NCBI RefSeq assembly: GCF_009796865.1
Contig: NZ_CP047028.1
Span: forward strand, 3,410,001-3,474,000
Source: Formosa sp. L2A11
GTDB lineage: Bacteria; Bacteroidota; Bacteroidia; Flavobacteriales; Flavobacteriaceae
Length of the DNA stretch: 64,000 nucleotides
Direction of reading: 5' to 3'
Below the pieces are notes generated by a model. The model saw only the letters and a program-made list of their open reading frames with translations. It ran no database searches and was not told the DNA's origin. The position numbers and the translations under genes are program-made. How positions within the stretch are numbered: the first letter of the stretch is position 1; each line of letters begins with the position of its first letter. Below are positions 18,542 through 27,476 of this stretch, piece after piece.

Positions 18542-19579
18542 CTATTTTTTTAAAACCGTATTAATAGCATCATTCACCATAGGCTCCATAAGTAGGTAAC
18601 CATCTGTATTTGGATGCACAGTATCTCTACCTAATTCTTTTTTCAATCCTTTTTCTGCATTTACCATTGGCGTATAATAATCTAAAAACACAATATTATT
18701 TGCTTTGGCATATGCTTTAATAAGGGTATTTAATTCTATAATTTTATCTGCAGGCTCTATAGATGGGCTCCATGAATAACTAGACGCAGGTAATACTGCA
18801 GCTAGAACAACTTCTATATTATTAGCTTTAGCCAACTCTGCCATTGAAAAAATATTTGCAGCAACACGTTTTACACTTATCTCTCCTCTATTACCAGCAA
18901 TATCGTTTGTTCCAGCAGAAATTACAACTACTTTGGGTTGCAACTCAATGACGTCTGGTTTAAATCGTAATAACATTTGTGCACTTGTTTGTCCGCTTAT
19001 TCCTCTATTCACGTAATTTGGATTGTCTTCAAAAAACACAACATGATCTCTATCCCAATTATCTGTAATAGAATTCCCTATAAACACCACTCGATTTTCA
19101 TTTTTAGTTGGTGCTTTTAACTTTTCATTTGCTTTTTTATAACGGTTTAAATTTGCCCAATCTTCAGTAGGCGTTAATACTATTTTTAGAACTGTCGCGT
19201 TATTATTTGGTGCAACTTCAGGTACAAAAACAGTTAAATTACCATCAATTAACTTTGTTTTTAATTTTTTAGCTCCATAATCAAAAAAAGCTGTTCTTAC
19301 TTTTATATGTCTATCAATAACCAACTTCCCGTCTTTTGGCCAATCGGAAACAATCGCATAAATAACATCATCTTTTTTAGTGTAATATCCCCAACTTGGT
19401 TTCTCTAACGAGGTTTCTGAAACATTAGATATAGCCTCTTTATTTTCGTTTTTCCAAGTTTCACCAAACTGGTCGTATTCAGAATTTGATTTCTGATTAG
19501 ATTTTTCTTGTGCAAATCCTGTACTTAGGCACATTATTCCTGCAACAAAAAGGATTATAGTTTTTTTAAAAAATTTCAT
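18542..19579 (-). CDS. SGNH esterase with N-terminal fucosidase C-terminal-type domain
   Basis: A 345-residue secreted protein (signal peptide to TGFAQ) with two parts. Residues about 60-137 closely match the C-terminal beta-sandwich of the neighbouring GH29 fucosidase: EKPSWGYYTKKDDVIYA versus EKPKWGRYTQKDGVLYA, then SDWPKDGKL versus FDWPTDGTL and a shared ending VAPNNNATVLKIVL. From residue 164 there is a standard SGNH domain: FIGNSITDNW (Ser170), NRGISGQTS, SAGTNDIAGN and DTVHPNTDG. It is probably a deacylating esterase acting on fucose-rich glycan; the accessory domain's role is unknown. It is preceded by the 79-residue membrane protein and the shared operator. Confidence 0.85.
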   Translation of the reverse strand: MKFFKKTIILFVAGIMCLSTGFAQEKSNQKSNSEYDQFGETWKNENKEAISNVSETSLEKPSWGYYTKKDDVIYAIVSDWPKDGKLVIDRHIKVRTAFFDYGAKKLKTKLIDGNLTVFVPEVAPNNNATVLKIVLTPTEDWANLNRYKKANEKLKAPTKNENRVVFIGNSITDNWDRDHVVFFEDNPNYVNRGISGQTSAQMLLRFKPDVIELQPKVVVISAGTNDIAGNRGEISVKRVAANIFSMAELAKANNIEVVLAAVLPASSYSWSPSIEPADKIIELNTLIKAYAKANNIVFLDYYTPMVNAEKGLKKELGRDTVHPNTDGYLLMEPMVNDAINTVLKK

Positions 19580-19605
19580 TTTATATGATTTTAGTAGATT
19601 TTTAT

Positions 19606-19845
19606 CTATTCAACTTTTTTTTGTTCTTTTTCTAATTGACTGAGATTATATAGGTTTACTAATCCCATAGATATTCCAAAGAATAAAAAACGAAATATTG
19701 ACTTCCATATTATAATTTCTTTTGTTCCCCAATATTCATCAATTCCCATCAGAATAGTATATAAAATCCCACTATACAAACCTGTTTTTATTGATTTTTT
19801 TTGAATTGCATTCATAATTGTACTTTTTAAATTTTTCATTTCCAT
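19606..19845 (-). CDS. Small hypothetical membrane protein (79 aa)
   Basis: The frame encodes 79 residues with two probable membrane segments (TGLYSGILYTILMGI and IFRFLFFGISMGLVNLY) and a charged C-terminus (LEKEQKKVE). It lies between the operator-promoter at 19924-19992 and the SGNH gene, 26 nt before the latter. It uses ATG, and no overlapping gene competes on either strand. I know no function. Position and hydrophobic pattern support a real gene, but it could also be a leader region of the SGNH gene; three alternative ATG starts exist within the first 12 codons. Confidence 0.5.
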   Translation of the reverse strand: MEMKNLKSTIMNAIQKKSIKTGLYSGILYTILMGIDEYWGTKEIIIWKSIFRFLFFGISMGLVNLYNLSQLEKEQKKVE

Positions 19846-19923
19846 TTAAAGTAGAGTCTGAAATAAACACCAATTCCAACGTAAACAAAAAAATAACATT
19901 GCGGCATGCGAATAGCACTACTA

Positions 19924-19992
19924 CAATGTTATTATTTTTAATTGAAATTTGTTCTAAATTATGGTTCAACGTCTATAAACTATAACTTATTT
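19924..19992 (-). promoter_or_regulatory. Promoter and operator of the small membrane protein-SGNH unit (site C)
   Basis: CAATGTTA (19924-19931; TAACATTG on the transcribed strand) stands exactly 50 nt from the core TATAAACTATA (19974-19984). The core is flanked by GTTCA (19964-19968) and ACTTATTT (19985-19992). The element begins immediately after the GH29 stop codon, so the units can be expressed separately. Confidence 0.62.
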
Positions 19993-19995
19993 AAT

Positions 19996-21366
19996 CTATT
20001 TTAGTTCTATTTTAATAACCGTTACCGTAGTATCTGGTGCCAGCATAGGCACATCTATAAGTAATTCCCGAGATGTTCCAAGAGTTTTTAATTCTGTTTT
20101 TGGATCTGTTAACACTGTAGCTCTTTTTACTTTGATTTCTTTGTTTAATTTTAAAGTACCATCTGTTGGCCAATCGAAAACATGAGCATAAAGCACACCA
20201 TCTTTTTGAGTATAACGTCCCCATTTTGGTTTTTCATATGGACTTGCAGAAGCTCCATAAATAGCTTCACCGTTTTTCTTAGTCCACTGCCCCATTGCTT
20301 CTAAACGTCTAATACTTTCTGCAGGGAATCTACCGTAACCATCTGGTCCAACATTCAATAAAAAGTTTCCTCCTTTAGAAACAATATCTACTAATTTATG
20401 AATTAAATCTTCACTACTTTTCCAGTTGTTATCAGAAGGTTTATATCCCCAAGTTCCATTCATAGTCATACAAGCTTCCCAGTCTGAATCTATTCCTGTA
20501 TCAGGAATTTCTTGTTCTGGTGTACCAAAATCTCCAGCAAATTCTCCCGGATGATTATTCATACCGTCCATTCCTGTACGTCCTTTATCCACTCTATTAT
20601 TTACAATTGTATTTGGTTGAATATCGCGAATGTATTTGTACAAATCTTTACCCATTTCTGTAGTATAATCTGAAATCCAATCGCCATCAAACCAAACGAC
20701 TCCAATATCTCCGTAGTTTTTTAATAATTCACCTACTTGAGGTTTCATATAATTCTCATAGTATTTTGGAAATTCTGGATTTACCACAGACGGATCGTCA
20801 TGTTGAGAGATGTTATAATTTGGATATAAATTACCTTGTGCTTGTGGGTGATGCCAATCTACAATAGAGTAATACAGACAAAATTTGATATCTTGTTTTT
20901 TACACGCTTCAGCTAATTCTTTAACAATATCACGTTTAAATGGTGCTGTGTCCATAACATCGTAATCCGATACTTTAGAATCCCATAACGCAAATCCTTC
21001 GTGATGTTTAGATGTTAATACAATATATTTCATCCCTGCATTTTTTGCCATCGTTACCCAGGCATCTGCATCGAACAATTGCGGATTAAACATTTCGGGA
21101 TATTTCTCATAATCTTCAATGGTATAATCTAACTTATCCATAGCCCATTCTGCACCTCCACCAGCAATTTTAGTACCACGTTCTCCTCCAATAATAGAGT
21201 ATGCTCCCCAGTGAATAAACATTCCAAATTTAGAATCTCTCCACCACTCCATACGAACGTCATCAGACAATTTCTTCTTTGAACTTGCTTGAGCCATTGC
21301 TGGCCCTACATTTAACATGACGATTACCACCAGTAAACACATGTTTCTTAACGTATTCATTTTCAT
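19996..21366 (-). CDS. GH29 alpha-L-fucosidase
   Basis: A 456-residue secreted retaining fucosidase (signal peptide to GPAMAQ). GH29 signatures are MEWWRDSKFGMFIHWG near residues 39-54, SKHHEGFALW at 119-128 with the substrate-binding His pair, LYYSIVDWHHP, and the nucleophile Asp227 in VVWFDGDW. The C-terminal beta-sandwich spans about residues 375-456. It releases alpha-linked fucose after desulfation or debranching, probably in the periplasm. It is the last gene of the GH30-lyase unit, 21 nt after the GH141-like gene. Its C-terminal domain recurs in the SGNH esterase at 18542-19579. The linkage preference (GH29-A or -B) is not readable here. Confidence 0.95.
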   Translation of the reverse strand: MKMNTLRNMCLLVVIVMLNVGPAMAQASSKKKLSDDVRMEWWRDSKFGMFIHWGAYSIIGGERGTKIAGGGAEWAMDKLDYTIEDYEKYPEMFNPQLFDADAWVTMAKNAGMKYIVLTSKHHEGFALWDSKVSDYDVMDTAPFKRDIVKELAEACKKQDIKFCLYYSIVDWHHPQAQGNLYPNYNISQHDDPSVVNPEFPKYYENYMKPQVGELLKNYGDIGVVWFDGDWISDYTTEMGKDLYKYIRDIQPNTIVNNRVDKGRTGMDGMNNHPGEFAGDFGTPEQEIPDTGIDSDWEACMTMNGTWGYKPSDNNWKSSEDLIHKLVDIVSKGGNFLLNVGPDGYGRFPAESIRRLEAMGQWTKKNGEAIYGASASPYEKPKWGRYTQKDGVLYAHVFDWPTDGTLKLNKEIKVKRATVLTDPKTELKTLGTSRELLIDVPMLAPDTTVTVIKIELK

Positions 21367-21387
21367 AGTTTGTTGTTTTATTTTTAA

Positions 21388-23751
21388 TTAATTTGTTTGT
21401 ATTTTAATAATCTTCTCAGACTGGTTTCTTATAATTACAAGTTCCATTTCATTTGTAGTGTTTTCTACATTTATTTTGAAAAAATCTTGAACATTATTCA
21501 CAAGTTTTCCATTTGCTTTTAGAATAACATCTCCTTTTTTAATTCCATTGTTTTTAACGGCAGGACTTGGTTTCCATATTTTTAAAACAATAACGCCTTC
21601 TGCGGAATTTAATCCGTAAGCAGATTGTTCTTCTGGAGAATCTACAGATTTTAACTGATTACGTAACCAAGCGACAACGGGACTACTTGTGTTTTCTGAA
21701 GCATCTTTAATTACAGGAACTTTTGGTGTTTTAGCGATTGCTTTAAACGCTTCTTTTTGCACACCAAATTGATTCATCGGAAAATTTTTAAAGCCAATTT
21801 TTAATGCTGGAGAATTCTGTGCAACACTAAAATCTAAATGTTTTGGGGCTTTAAACATCGGATTGCCATAAGCGCTATGTAAATCTCTATCGTAAATTTG
21901 AGATTTCATCATAGCGACTTCATTCGGGAAGAAATTATAATCTAACTCTTTTCCCCAACCTAACAAACCAACATCCTGATAGGCATCACTAACTATATTG
22001 TGTTTAAAAACATCTTCACTATTTGCGAACCACACATGCGGATGCAAAGAATTATTTACCATTATATTATTTTCGACCACACGATTAAAACCTTCACGCA
22101 GCTTTAGCCCATTATTAAGCATTACATTATTATAAATATGATAGTTTGAAGACCCATCGTCTAAATCGACATCCCAACCATGATCGCAACGGAATCTATT
22201 ATGTCTAATAATGGTGGTTTTAATAGCATCCCAAGTATACATATCTGGAATTTTTGTAGTAATACTGTCCATAACATGACGTTTTGGAAGCCAAAAACGA
22301 TCGCGTCCCCAAGAATTAAACGAACCATGGTCGCTGGTTTCTAAAACCGTATTAAACACATCGTTAAATTCTATAATATGTCCGCCCCAAGTACCATCTC
22401 CAATATTTATTCCGGCTCTTGGCACATCGTAAATACTATTATGTCTTATCGTAATATCCATTGCCATAGCAATTTCTACACCTGCAGTTTGTTTTTCTAT
22501 GCGTCCAATTCTGTGAATTAAATTATCTTCTACAAGACAGTTTCTAGGATATAAATTATTTTTTGGACCTGCAATTGTATCCATATCCTTTAAATCTACA
22601 TATTCTGCATAATTAAATGAAGGAGAACGCACTGCAGAAGGATCTCCTACAAAAGATATTGCACTTGCTCCATTCTCGTAAATATGATTTCCTTTTACTT
22701 CTAAACCAGAATTATACTTACTTGCCATAATCACGTTTCCGCCTAAATTGGTAAACTCATTATTAGTTATTATACAATTTTCTGTGCCTTCAAAAAACAA
22801 AACGGCACCTCTATAAATAGACCAGTCGCTTCGCAATAATGGCTCGTAATTTTCCATGAACGTACGTTTGGTATATTTAAAAGTAATACCACTTATAGTA
22901 ACATCTTTTACTGGATCTTGTAAAGTACCAACAACCTGAATTAAATTTTTAAGCACAGCAACTTCAACTATAGCCGTTTCTATATTTACATCTTGTGTTG
23001 GCCAATAGTATAATTTATGCGTGTCTGAATTTAAAAACCATTCTCCAGGACTATCTAATTCTTCGAACACATTTTCTACCATTCGAAACTCTTCGTGTGG
23101 TTTAGATCCGCGATTATTTTGTTGTCCGCCTTTTAAAATTGCAGTTCCGTCTTTATTAACTCCTGTAATTACAAAATGAAAACCGCCCCATTTTCCACGA
23201 TGCAAAGCATTAAAGAAAGCCCCTTTTGGATGTTTCCATGTTGCAATTCGTTCCTTAGAAATAGCATCTACTGCATAACCATTCCAATACTGAGCCGTTT
23301 CATCGTAATTGGGATAACGTGCTAAAATTTGTGGTGTTTCGTTTATAATTAACTGATCGAAATCTAAATCAGGATCAACATCTGCTACAAAAATAGTTTC
23401 ATTATAAGGTTTCCAATCAGGAGACAATGTCTTAGCCCCTTTAATAGTCACTTTAGAAGCGTCTGCACCAGATATTGAAATACCATTTAGCTCAGGTGTA
23501 ATTAATATAGGATTCTCTATATTATAATCTCCAGAATCCATTTTTATTTCAATGTTTAAATCTACTTGTTTTTGTTTTAACTCTGAAGCTTTTTTAATCG
23601 CATCTTCTAAATTAGAAAACGGTTGGTTTTTACTACCATTAGGCTGCTCTACTATTTGGGTAGACACATACAATATTGTAGTTTCGTTTTGCTGAATATT
23701 ACAAGAAAGCTGAGTAAAAACAAGGATTAAGATCAATAAAAAATGCTTCAT
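21388..23751 (-). CDS. GH141-like beta-helix hydrolase with C-terminal PDZ domain, lipoprotein
   Basis: A 787-residue lipoprotein (FTQLSC, Cys17). The bulk is a right-handed parallel beta-helix with the organisation typical of GH141 (alpha-L-fucosidase or xylanase in characterised members): an N-terminal FSNLEDAIKKA repeat start, YNETIFVADVD, ILARYPNYDE, WFLNSDTHKLYYWP, and helix coils such as SAISFVGD and GINIGDGTWGG. Residues from about 710 onward form a PDZ domain (PAVKNNGIKKGDVILKANGK), an uncommon addition to a glycosidase. Placed beside GH29, it probably removes fucose. It is separated from the esterase stop by 22 nt. GH141 is assigned from remembered features rather than a search. Confidence 0.75.
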   Translation of the reverse strand: MKHFLLILILVFTQLSCNIQQNETTILYVSTQIVEQPNGSKNQPFSNLEDAIKKASELKQKQVDLNIEIKMDSGDYNIENPILITPELNGISISGADASKVTIKGAKTLSPDWKPYNETIFVADVDPDLDFDQLIINETPQILARYPNYDETAQYWNGYAVDAISKERIATWKHPKGAFFNALHRGKWGGFHFVITGVNKDGTAILKGGQQNNRGSKPHEEFRMVENVFEELDSPGEWFLNSDTHKLYYWPTQDVNIETAIVEVAVLKNLIQVVGTLQDPVKDVTISGITFKYTKRTFMENYEPLLRSDWSIYRGAVLFFEGTENCIITNNEFTNLGGNVIMASKYNSGLEVKGNHIYENGASAISFVGDPSAVRSPSFNYAEYVDLKDMDTIAGPKNNLYPRNCLVEDNLIHRIGRIEKQTAGVEIAMAMDITIRHNSIYDVPRAGINIGDGTWGGHIIEFNDVFNTVLETSDHGSFNSWGRDRFWLPKRHVMDSITTKIPDMYTWDAIKTTIIRHNRFRCDHGWDVDLDDGSSNYHIYNNVMLNNGLKLREGFNRVVENNIMVNNSLHPHVWFANSEDVFKHNIVSDAYQDVGLLGWGKELDYNFFPNEVAMMKSQIYDRDLHSAYGNPMFKAPKHLDFSVAQNSPALKIGFKNFPMNQFGVQKEAFKAIAKTPKVPVIKDASENTSSPVVAWLRNQLKSVDSPEEQSAYGLNSAEGVIVLKIWKPSPAVKNNGIKKGDVILKANGKLVNNVQDFFKINVENTTNEMELVIIRNQSEKIIKIQTN

Positions 23752-23773
23752 AAAGAATACGTTTTAAGTTGGT

Positions 23774-24652
23774 TTAAATAGTTGGTTTACCTTTTAAATA
23801 GCCTATAGATTTTAAAAATAAATCTGATTGATGAACGGTCTCTATATAATATTTATCGTCTTTTTGTCTTCCTTTATTTAAAAAACCATGAGTTTGCCCA
23901 TTATATAAATGTAAATCGCAACGATTACCTACAGCCTCCATTTTTGCTTTAAATTTATTAATAGTACTCACAGGAACATGTTGATCTTTTGTACCAAAAA
24001 ACAGTACGGTTGGAGGCGCTCCTTTTTCAATATTATGTAATGGTGATATTTCCATATAACGATCTCCTATTCTTTCGTAACCATAACCTCCAGGACCATT
24101 ATCTATTACAGGATTAAGAAGCACTAAAGCATTTGCTTTAGAACTTATAGAAACATCTTCATTAGGTTCGTCTAATCCAATAATCATAGCTGTTGCGGCA
24201 CCAATATGTCCTCCTGCAGAAGCGCCCATAACTGCTATTTTTTTTGTATTAACATGATATTTTTTTGCATGTTGTCTTAAAAAACGAATAGAAGATTTAG
24301 CATCGCTAACGGCTTCAAAAGGCGTTGTGTTTTGGCGAGACTTTACTCTATAATCTACGAGTACCGTAACCATGCCACGAGACGCAAAATACTTTGCTTG
24401 TGGTTCTAGTTGCGCTATACTACCTCCCTTCCAACCGCCCCCAAAAAAGAGTACAAGCGTTGGGTATTTTTTTCGTTTCTTAAATTTAGATGGTTTATAA
24501 ATATCCATTTTTAACGTATCGCCATTTATAATTTTATACACGACGCGCTCCGGAACAGTATCGAAAACATACGTTTTGGCATTAGTATTCTGGCTCTTTA
24601 CGTTTGTAATTGTAAACAGGAACAGACATGTTATAGCTAAATATATTTTCAT
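23774..24652 (-). CDS. Alpha/beta-hydrolase carbohydrate esterase
   Basis: A 292-residue secreted esterase of the BD-FAE/acetyl-xylan esterase-like alpha/beta-hydrolase type (signal peptide to TNVKS). The oxyanion-hole motif is FFGGGWKGGS (residues 69-78), where the usual His-Gly-Gly-Gly starts with Phe. The nucleophile elbow is GASAGG with Ser145. The catalytic His is in YNGQTHGFLNKG, and an Asp is in GTKDQHVP. It should remove an acetyl or other acyl group. It is embedded between the 936-residue lyase and the GH141-like gene with gaps of 13 and 22 nt, so a role on the same glycan is likely. Confidence 0.85.
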   Translation of the reverse strand: MKIYLAITCLFLFTITNVKSQNTNAKTYVFDTVPERVVYKIINGDTLKMDIYKPSKFKKRKKYPTLVLFFGGGWKGGSIAQLEPQAKYFASRGMVTVLVDYRVKSRQNTTPFEAVSDAKSSIRFLRQHAKKYHVNTKKIAVMGASAGGHIGAATAMIIGLDEPNEDVSISSKANALVLLNPVIDNGPGGYGYERIGDRYMEISPLHNIEKGAPPTVLFFGTKDQHVPVSTINKFKAKMEAVGNRCDLHLYNGQTHGFLNKGRQKDDKYYIETVHQSDLFLKSIGYLKGKPTI

Positions 24653-24665
24653 TTAATTTTTTGTT

Positions 24666-27476
24666 TTAAAATACAATTTGCACCTTACTGTACGCTTTTT
24701 CTAATCTAAACTCTAATTTATTTTGAGATAATCTTCCTATTTGGCCATTCCGTTTAGTTACTAATTCGTCATTCTCAAAAAGCCTTAATTCAGCAGCTTT
24801 CTTACCATTTACAAAAGGCGCACGAATAAGTATTGGACCATCACTTTCTATAGTAAAAGTATCTCCAAAACGTTCTACAGAAACCGTTACAGCTTCACCC
24901 GAGGCAATTATTTCCCAACCAAATTGTTTGTATTGATACATTCCTGAAATAAAGAAATATTTTACATCCTTAGCATTATTTTCTAATCGGGTAACAGATA
25001 ATAATCCTTGCTGATACAAACTGTCTTGTGAAACAATAGCTTTTTCTGAAGTATTCAATACAATTTTATCTGTAGTTTTCTTATCTTTTAAAAGCACATT
25101 TATAACCTGCGTACTTGGATTGTCTTTTAATGTTGAATATGTTACATTTTCAATCGGGTTTTCTTCTCCTTTTATATACGGATTAAAAACAACAGCAAAC
25201 GGATTATCCCAAGCTTCAGCTTCACGTTTCACAATTAATGTTTGTATAGAATCGTTTAAAACATTTTCTGGAGCTGTACCTTTACTAATTACATTAGATT
25301 TTGGAGCCTTTGCAGTATAAATTGTTTGATTTTCACTTCCTTTTATCCAAAGCTTCATCAGGTGATCTGGCTGATTTTCAGGTGTAAGTTTATAAAGCGC
25401 TTTTACATCTTTAGCAGTTAATATTTTCTTTTTACTAGTTAAATAATCATACCCTTTTATATCACCATATTTACTTCCAAAATCATCAGTGCTTTTTAAA
25501 GCCAACACCTTAGAATTTTTATCTAGAACTTGAAGCGATTGTCCTAAATTATGATAAAAATAATCGTGTCGTTGTTTTCCTAATTTCTGTGTTTTAGATC
25601 TAAATACATCTACAATATAACCTGTCGCAGAATTTGATTTTATAAGCGCTGTAAATCGTTGTTGATCTGCTTTTGCTTTAGGTTCAAAAAAAGATACTTT
25701 AGAAAACGTTAATCCTTTAAATCTTGGCGTAGTTCCTGATTTAGGAAACGATTGATCTAAAACAAACGGATGATAGCTACGCATAGCCTTATAATCTGAA
25801 ATACCATTTACAATCACTGTATTATGTGCAGGAAATTTAGAGTAATATTCATTATGATTTTCGTGCCAATAACTAGATCCTTTTCCCATATCTGGGCCTA
25901 AAGCATATGTGTTTGCATACAATTCTATAGCCACACCATTAGCATGAGCGTGATTTCCGTAAGATCCAAATGTAGACGCCATCATGGCATTATCTCCTGT
26001 GCCTAAACGCTGATTAAACAAACTTACATTAGGCGCATAAAATGTTGGCGATGTTAATTTTTCTAGTCCGTTTTCTTTTGTTTTAACAGGCTTTAATTCA
26101 TCTACATAAAAGAACAACTCGAATAAATCGTCTGCTTTTCTTGTGTATTCTCCTTTTGCAATCATTTGGTCTAACAAACCAGAAATTGTAGCTTCTTTTT
26201 CTGTTTCGTTATATTTTCTATAAGTTGAAATTAATAATTCGAAATTTTCTGGAGGTAATGGATTGTGATTTGAGTCTCCAAAACCAATAGAATATCCATT
26301 AGGAAATAAATATTGAAACGATGACAATGCTGCTTTTTCTATAATAGGAAAATGAGAGAGTTCATTAGCATTTGTAGCATGATCTAACAACGTTACAATA
26401 TTTAATAAGGTTGAAATAACATGAATAGAATACGAGGCACTTTCTGGCCAAATACCTGTTTTTTGATCGTAAACTAATAACGATTCGTTAATTGATAATT
26501 GACGTTCTGTAGAGGTTTTGAAAATTAAATTCAAATAATATTCACGTCCTTTTCCATTTTTATAAGCCGAATTAGAATCTAACGCCATAGCGACATACGT
26601 TAAAAAACGGGCTTGAAATAAATTCCAATTATTATCGGGTACACCATTATTTACAATTTGATCTCCCCATTTTTGAAACACCGCTACATTATGATCTAAA
26701 TTCACTTTATGATCTTTTAAGTAATCGTATAAAAAATCGTAAGTGGTTAATAAATGAATTAATATTTGTTCGTGTATCACTTCAAATGTTGCCAATCCAG
26801 AAAGTCGTTGTTGGTCAGAATTTGTTAAATCTATTGGCGCATCACGATAATACATACCTTCCATGTAGGTTTGATATACAGGCAAAGCAAAAGCAGCATA
26901 TTTCTCATCGCCAGTAACCCAATATAAAAAGGCAGCATCTTTAACCAATTCCATAATACTTCGGTTCATCTCTTCAATGGCATGTCCCATTTTAGAAGGG
27001 TGCACCCATTCTTTTTTACCTGTATTTTTAGCCTCTAAATAATAACCACGAGGATCATCAAAATAAGGCTCCATATCTTCAAATCTTGGTTTTACATATT
27101 CGGTTGCCCAATCTCTAGTTCCAGAAAAACGAACTGTTGGTACAGGCGCAGAACCTTCAGAATAATCAAAATCACCTCCTTTTAAATATACTTTGTTATG
27201 CTTTGTTTTCCAGTTCATTTGCAATCTAGACACCAACCATGTTGGATCATCTTTACAATACGCTAAGTATTTTTCTAGATTTTTTATCTTTTTATCGACT
27301 AAACTTTGCTTCCAATCTTGGTTCTTAATATGCTCTAAAAACTCAGATTTTGAAGCATTAGATGTATAAATTCTAGGATGAGAATTTTCTTGAGCTTTAA
27401 CATTTTCTACACAAAAAAGCATAGTTAAAAACACTAATAAGACGAACTGTTTTAATATGGTATTTGTATTTTTCAT
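24666..27476 (-). CDS. Heparinase II/III-like polysaccharide lyase (936 aa)
   Basis: Secreted paralogue of the 924-residue lyase at 2722-5496 (signal peptide to ENVKAQ). It keeps the three signatures: DNNWNLFQAR, WPESASYS with the candidate catalytic Tyr, and GNHAHANG at about residue 504, followed by FPAHNTVIVNG. The N-terminal alpha/alpha-toroid is about 380 residues, and beta-sandwich domains make up the rest. It is expected to cut uronic-acid linkages by beta-elimination. The stop of the 890-residue lyase immediately abuts this start codon (27477/27476), so the two are translationally close and probably act as a pair. The CAZy family is not assigned. Confidence 0.85.
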   Translation of the reverse strand: MKNTNTILKQFVLLVFLTMLFCVENVKAQENSHPRIYTSNASKSEFLEHIKNQDWKQSLVDKKIKNLEKYLAYCKDDPTWLVSRLQMNWKTKHNKVYLKGGDFDYSEGSAPVPTVRFSGTRDWATEYVKPRFEDMEPYFDDPRGYYLEAKNTGKKEWVHPSKMGHAIEEMNRSIMELVKDAAFLYWVTGDEKYAAFALPVYQTYMEGMYYRDAPIDLTNSDQQRLSGLATFEVIHEQILIHLLTTYDFLYDYLKDHKVNLDHNVAVFQKWGDQIVNNGVPDNNWNLFQARFLTYVAMALDSNSAYKNGKGREYYLNLIFKTSTERQLSINESLLVYDQKTGIWPESASYSIHVISTLLNIVTLLDHATNANELSHFPIIEKAALSSFQYLFPNGYSIGFGDSNHNPLPPENFELLISTYRKYNETEKEATISGLLDQMIAKGEYTRKADDLFELFFYVDELKPVKTKENGLEKLTSPTFYAPNVSLFNQRLGTGDNAMMASTFGSYGNHAHANGVAIELYANTYALGPDMGKGSSYWHENHNEYYSKFPAHNTVIVNGISDYKAMRSYHPFVLDQSFPKSGTTPRFKGLTFSKVSFFEPKAKADQQRFTALIKSNSATGYIVDVFRSKTQKLGKQRHDYFYHNLGQSLQVLDKNSKVLALKSTDDFGSKYGDIKGYDYLTSKKKILTAKDVKALYKLTPENQPDHLMKLWIKGSENQTIYTAKAPKSNVISKGTAPENVLNDSIQTLIVKREAEAWDNPFAVVFNPYIKGEENPIENVTYSTLKDNPSTQVINVLLKDKKTTDKIVLNTSEKAIVSQDSLYQQGLLSVTRLENNAKDVKYFFISGMYQYKQFGWEIIASGEAVTVSVERFGDTFTIESDGPILIRAPFVNGKKAAELRLFENDELVTKRNGQIGRLSQNKLEFRLEKAYSKVQIVF

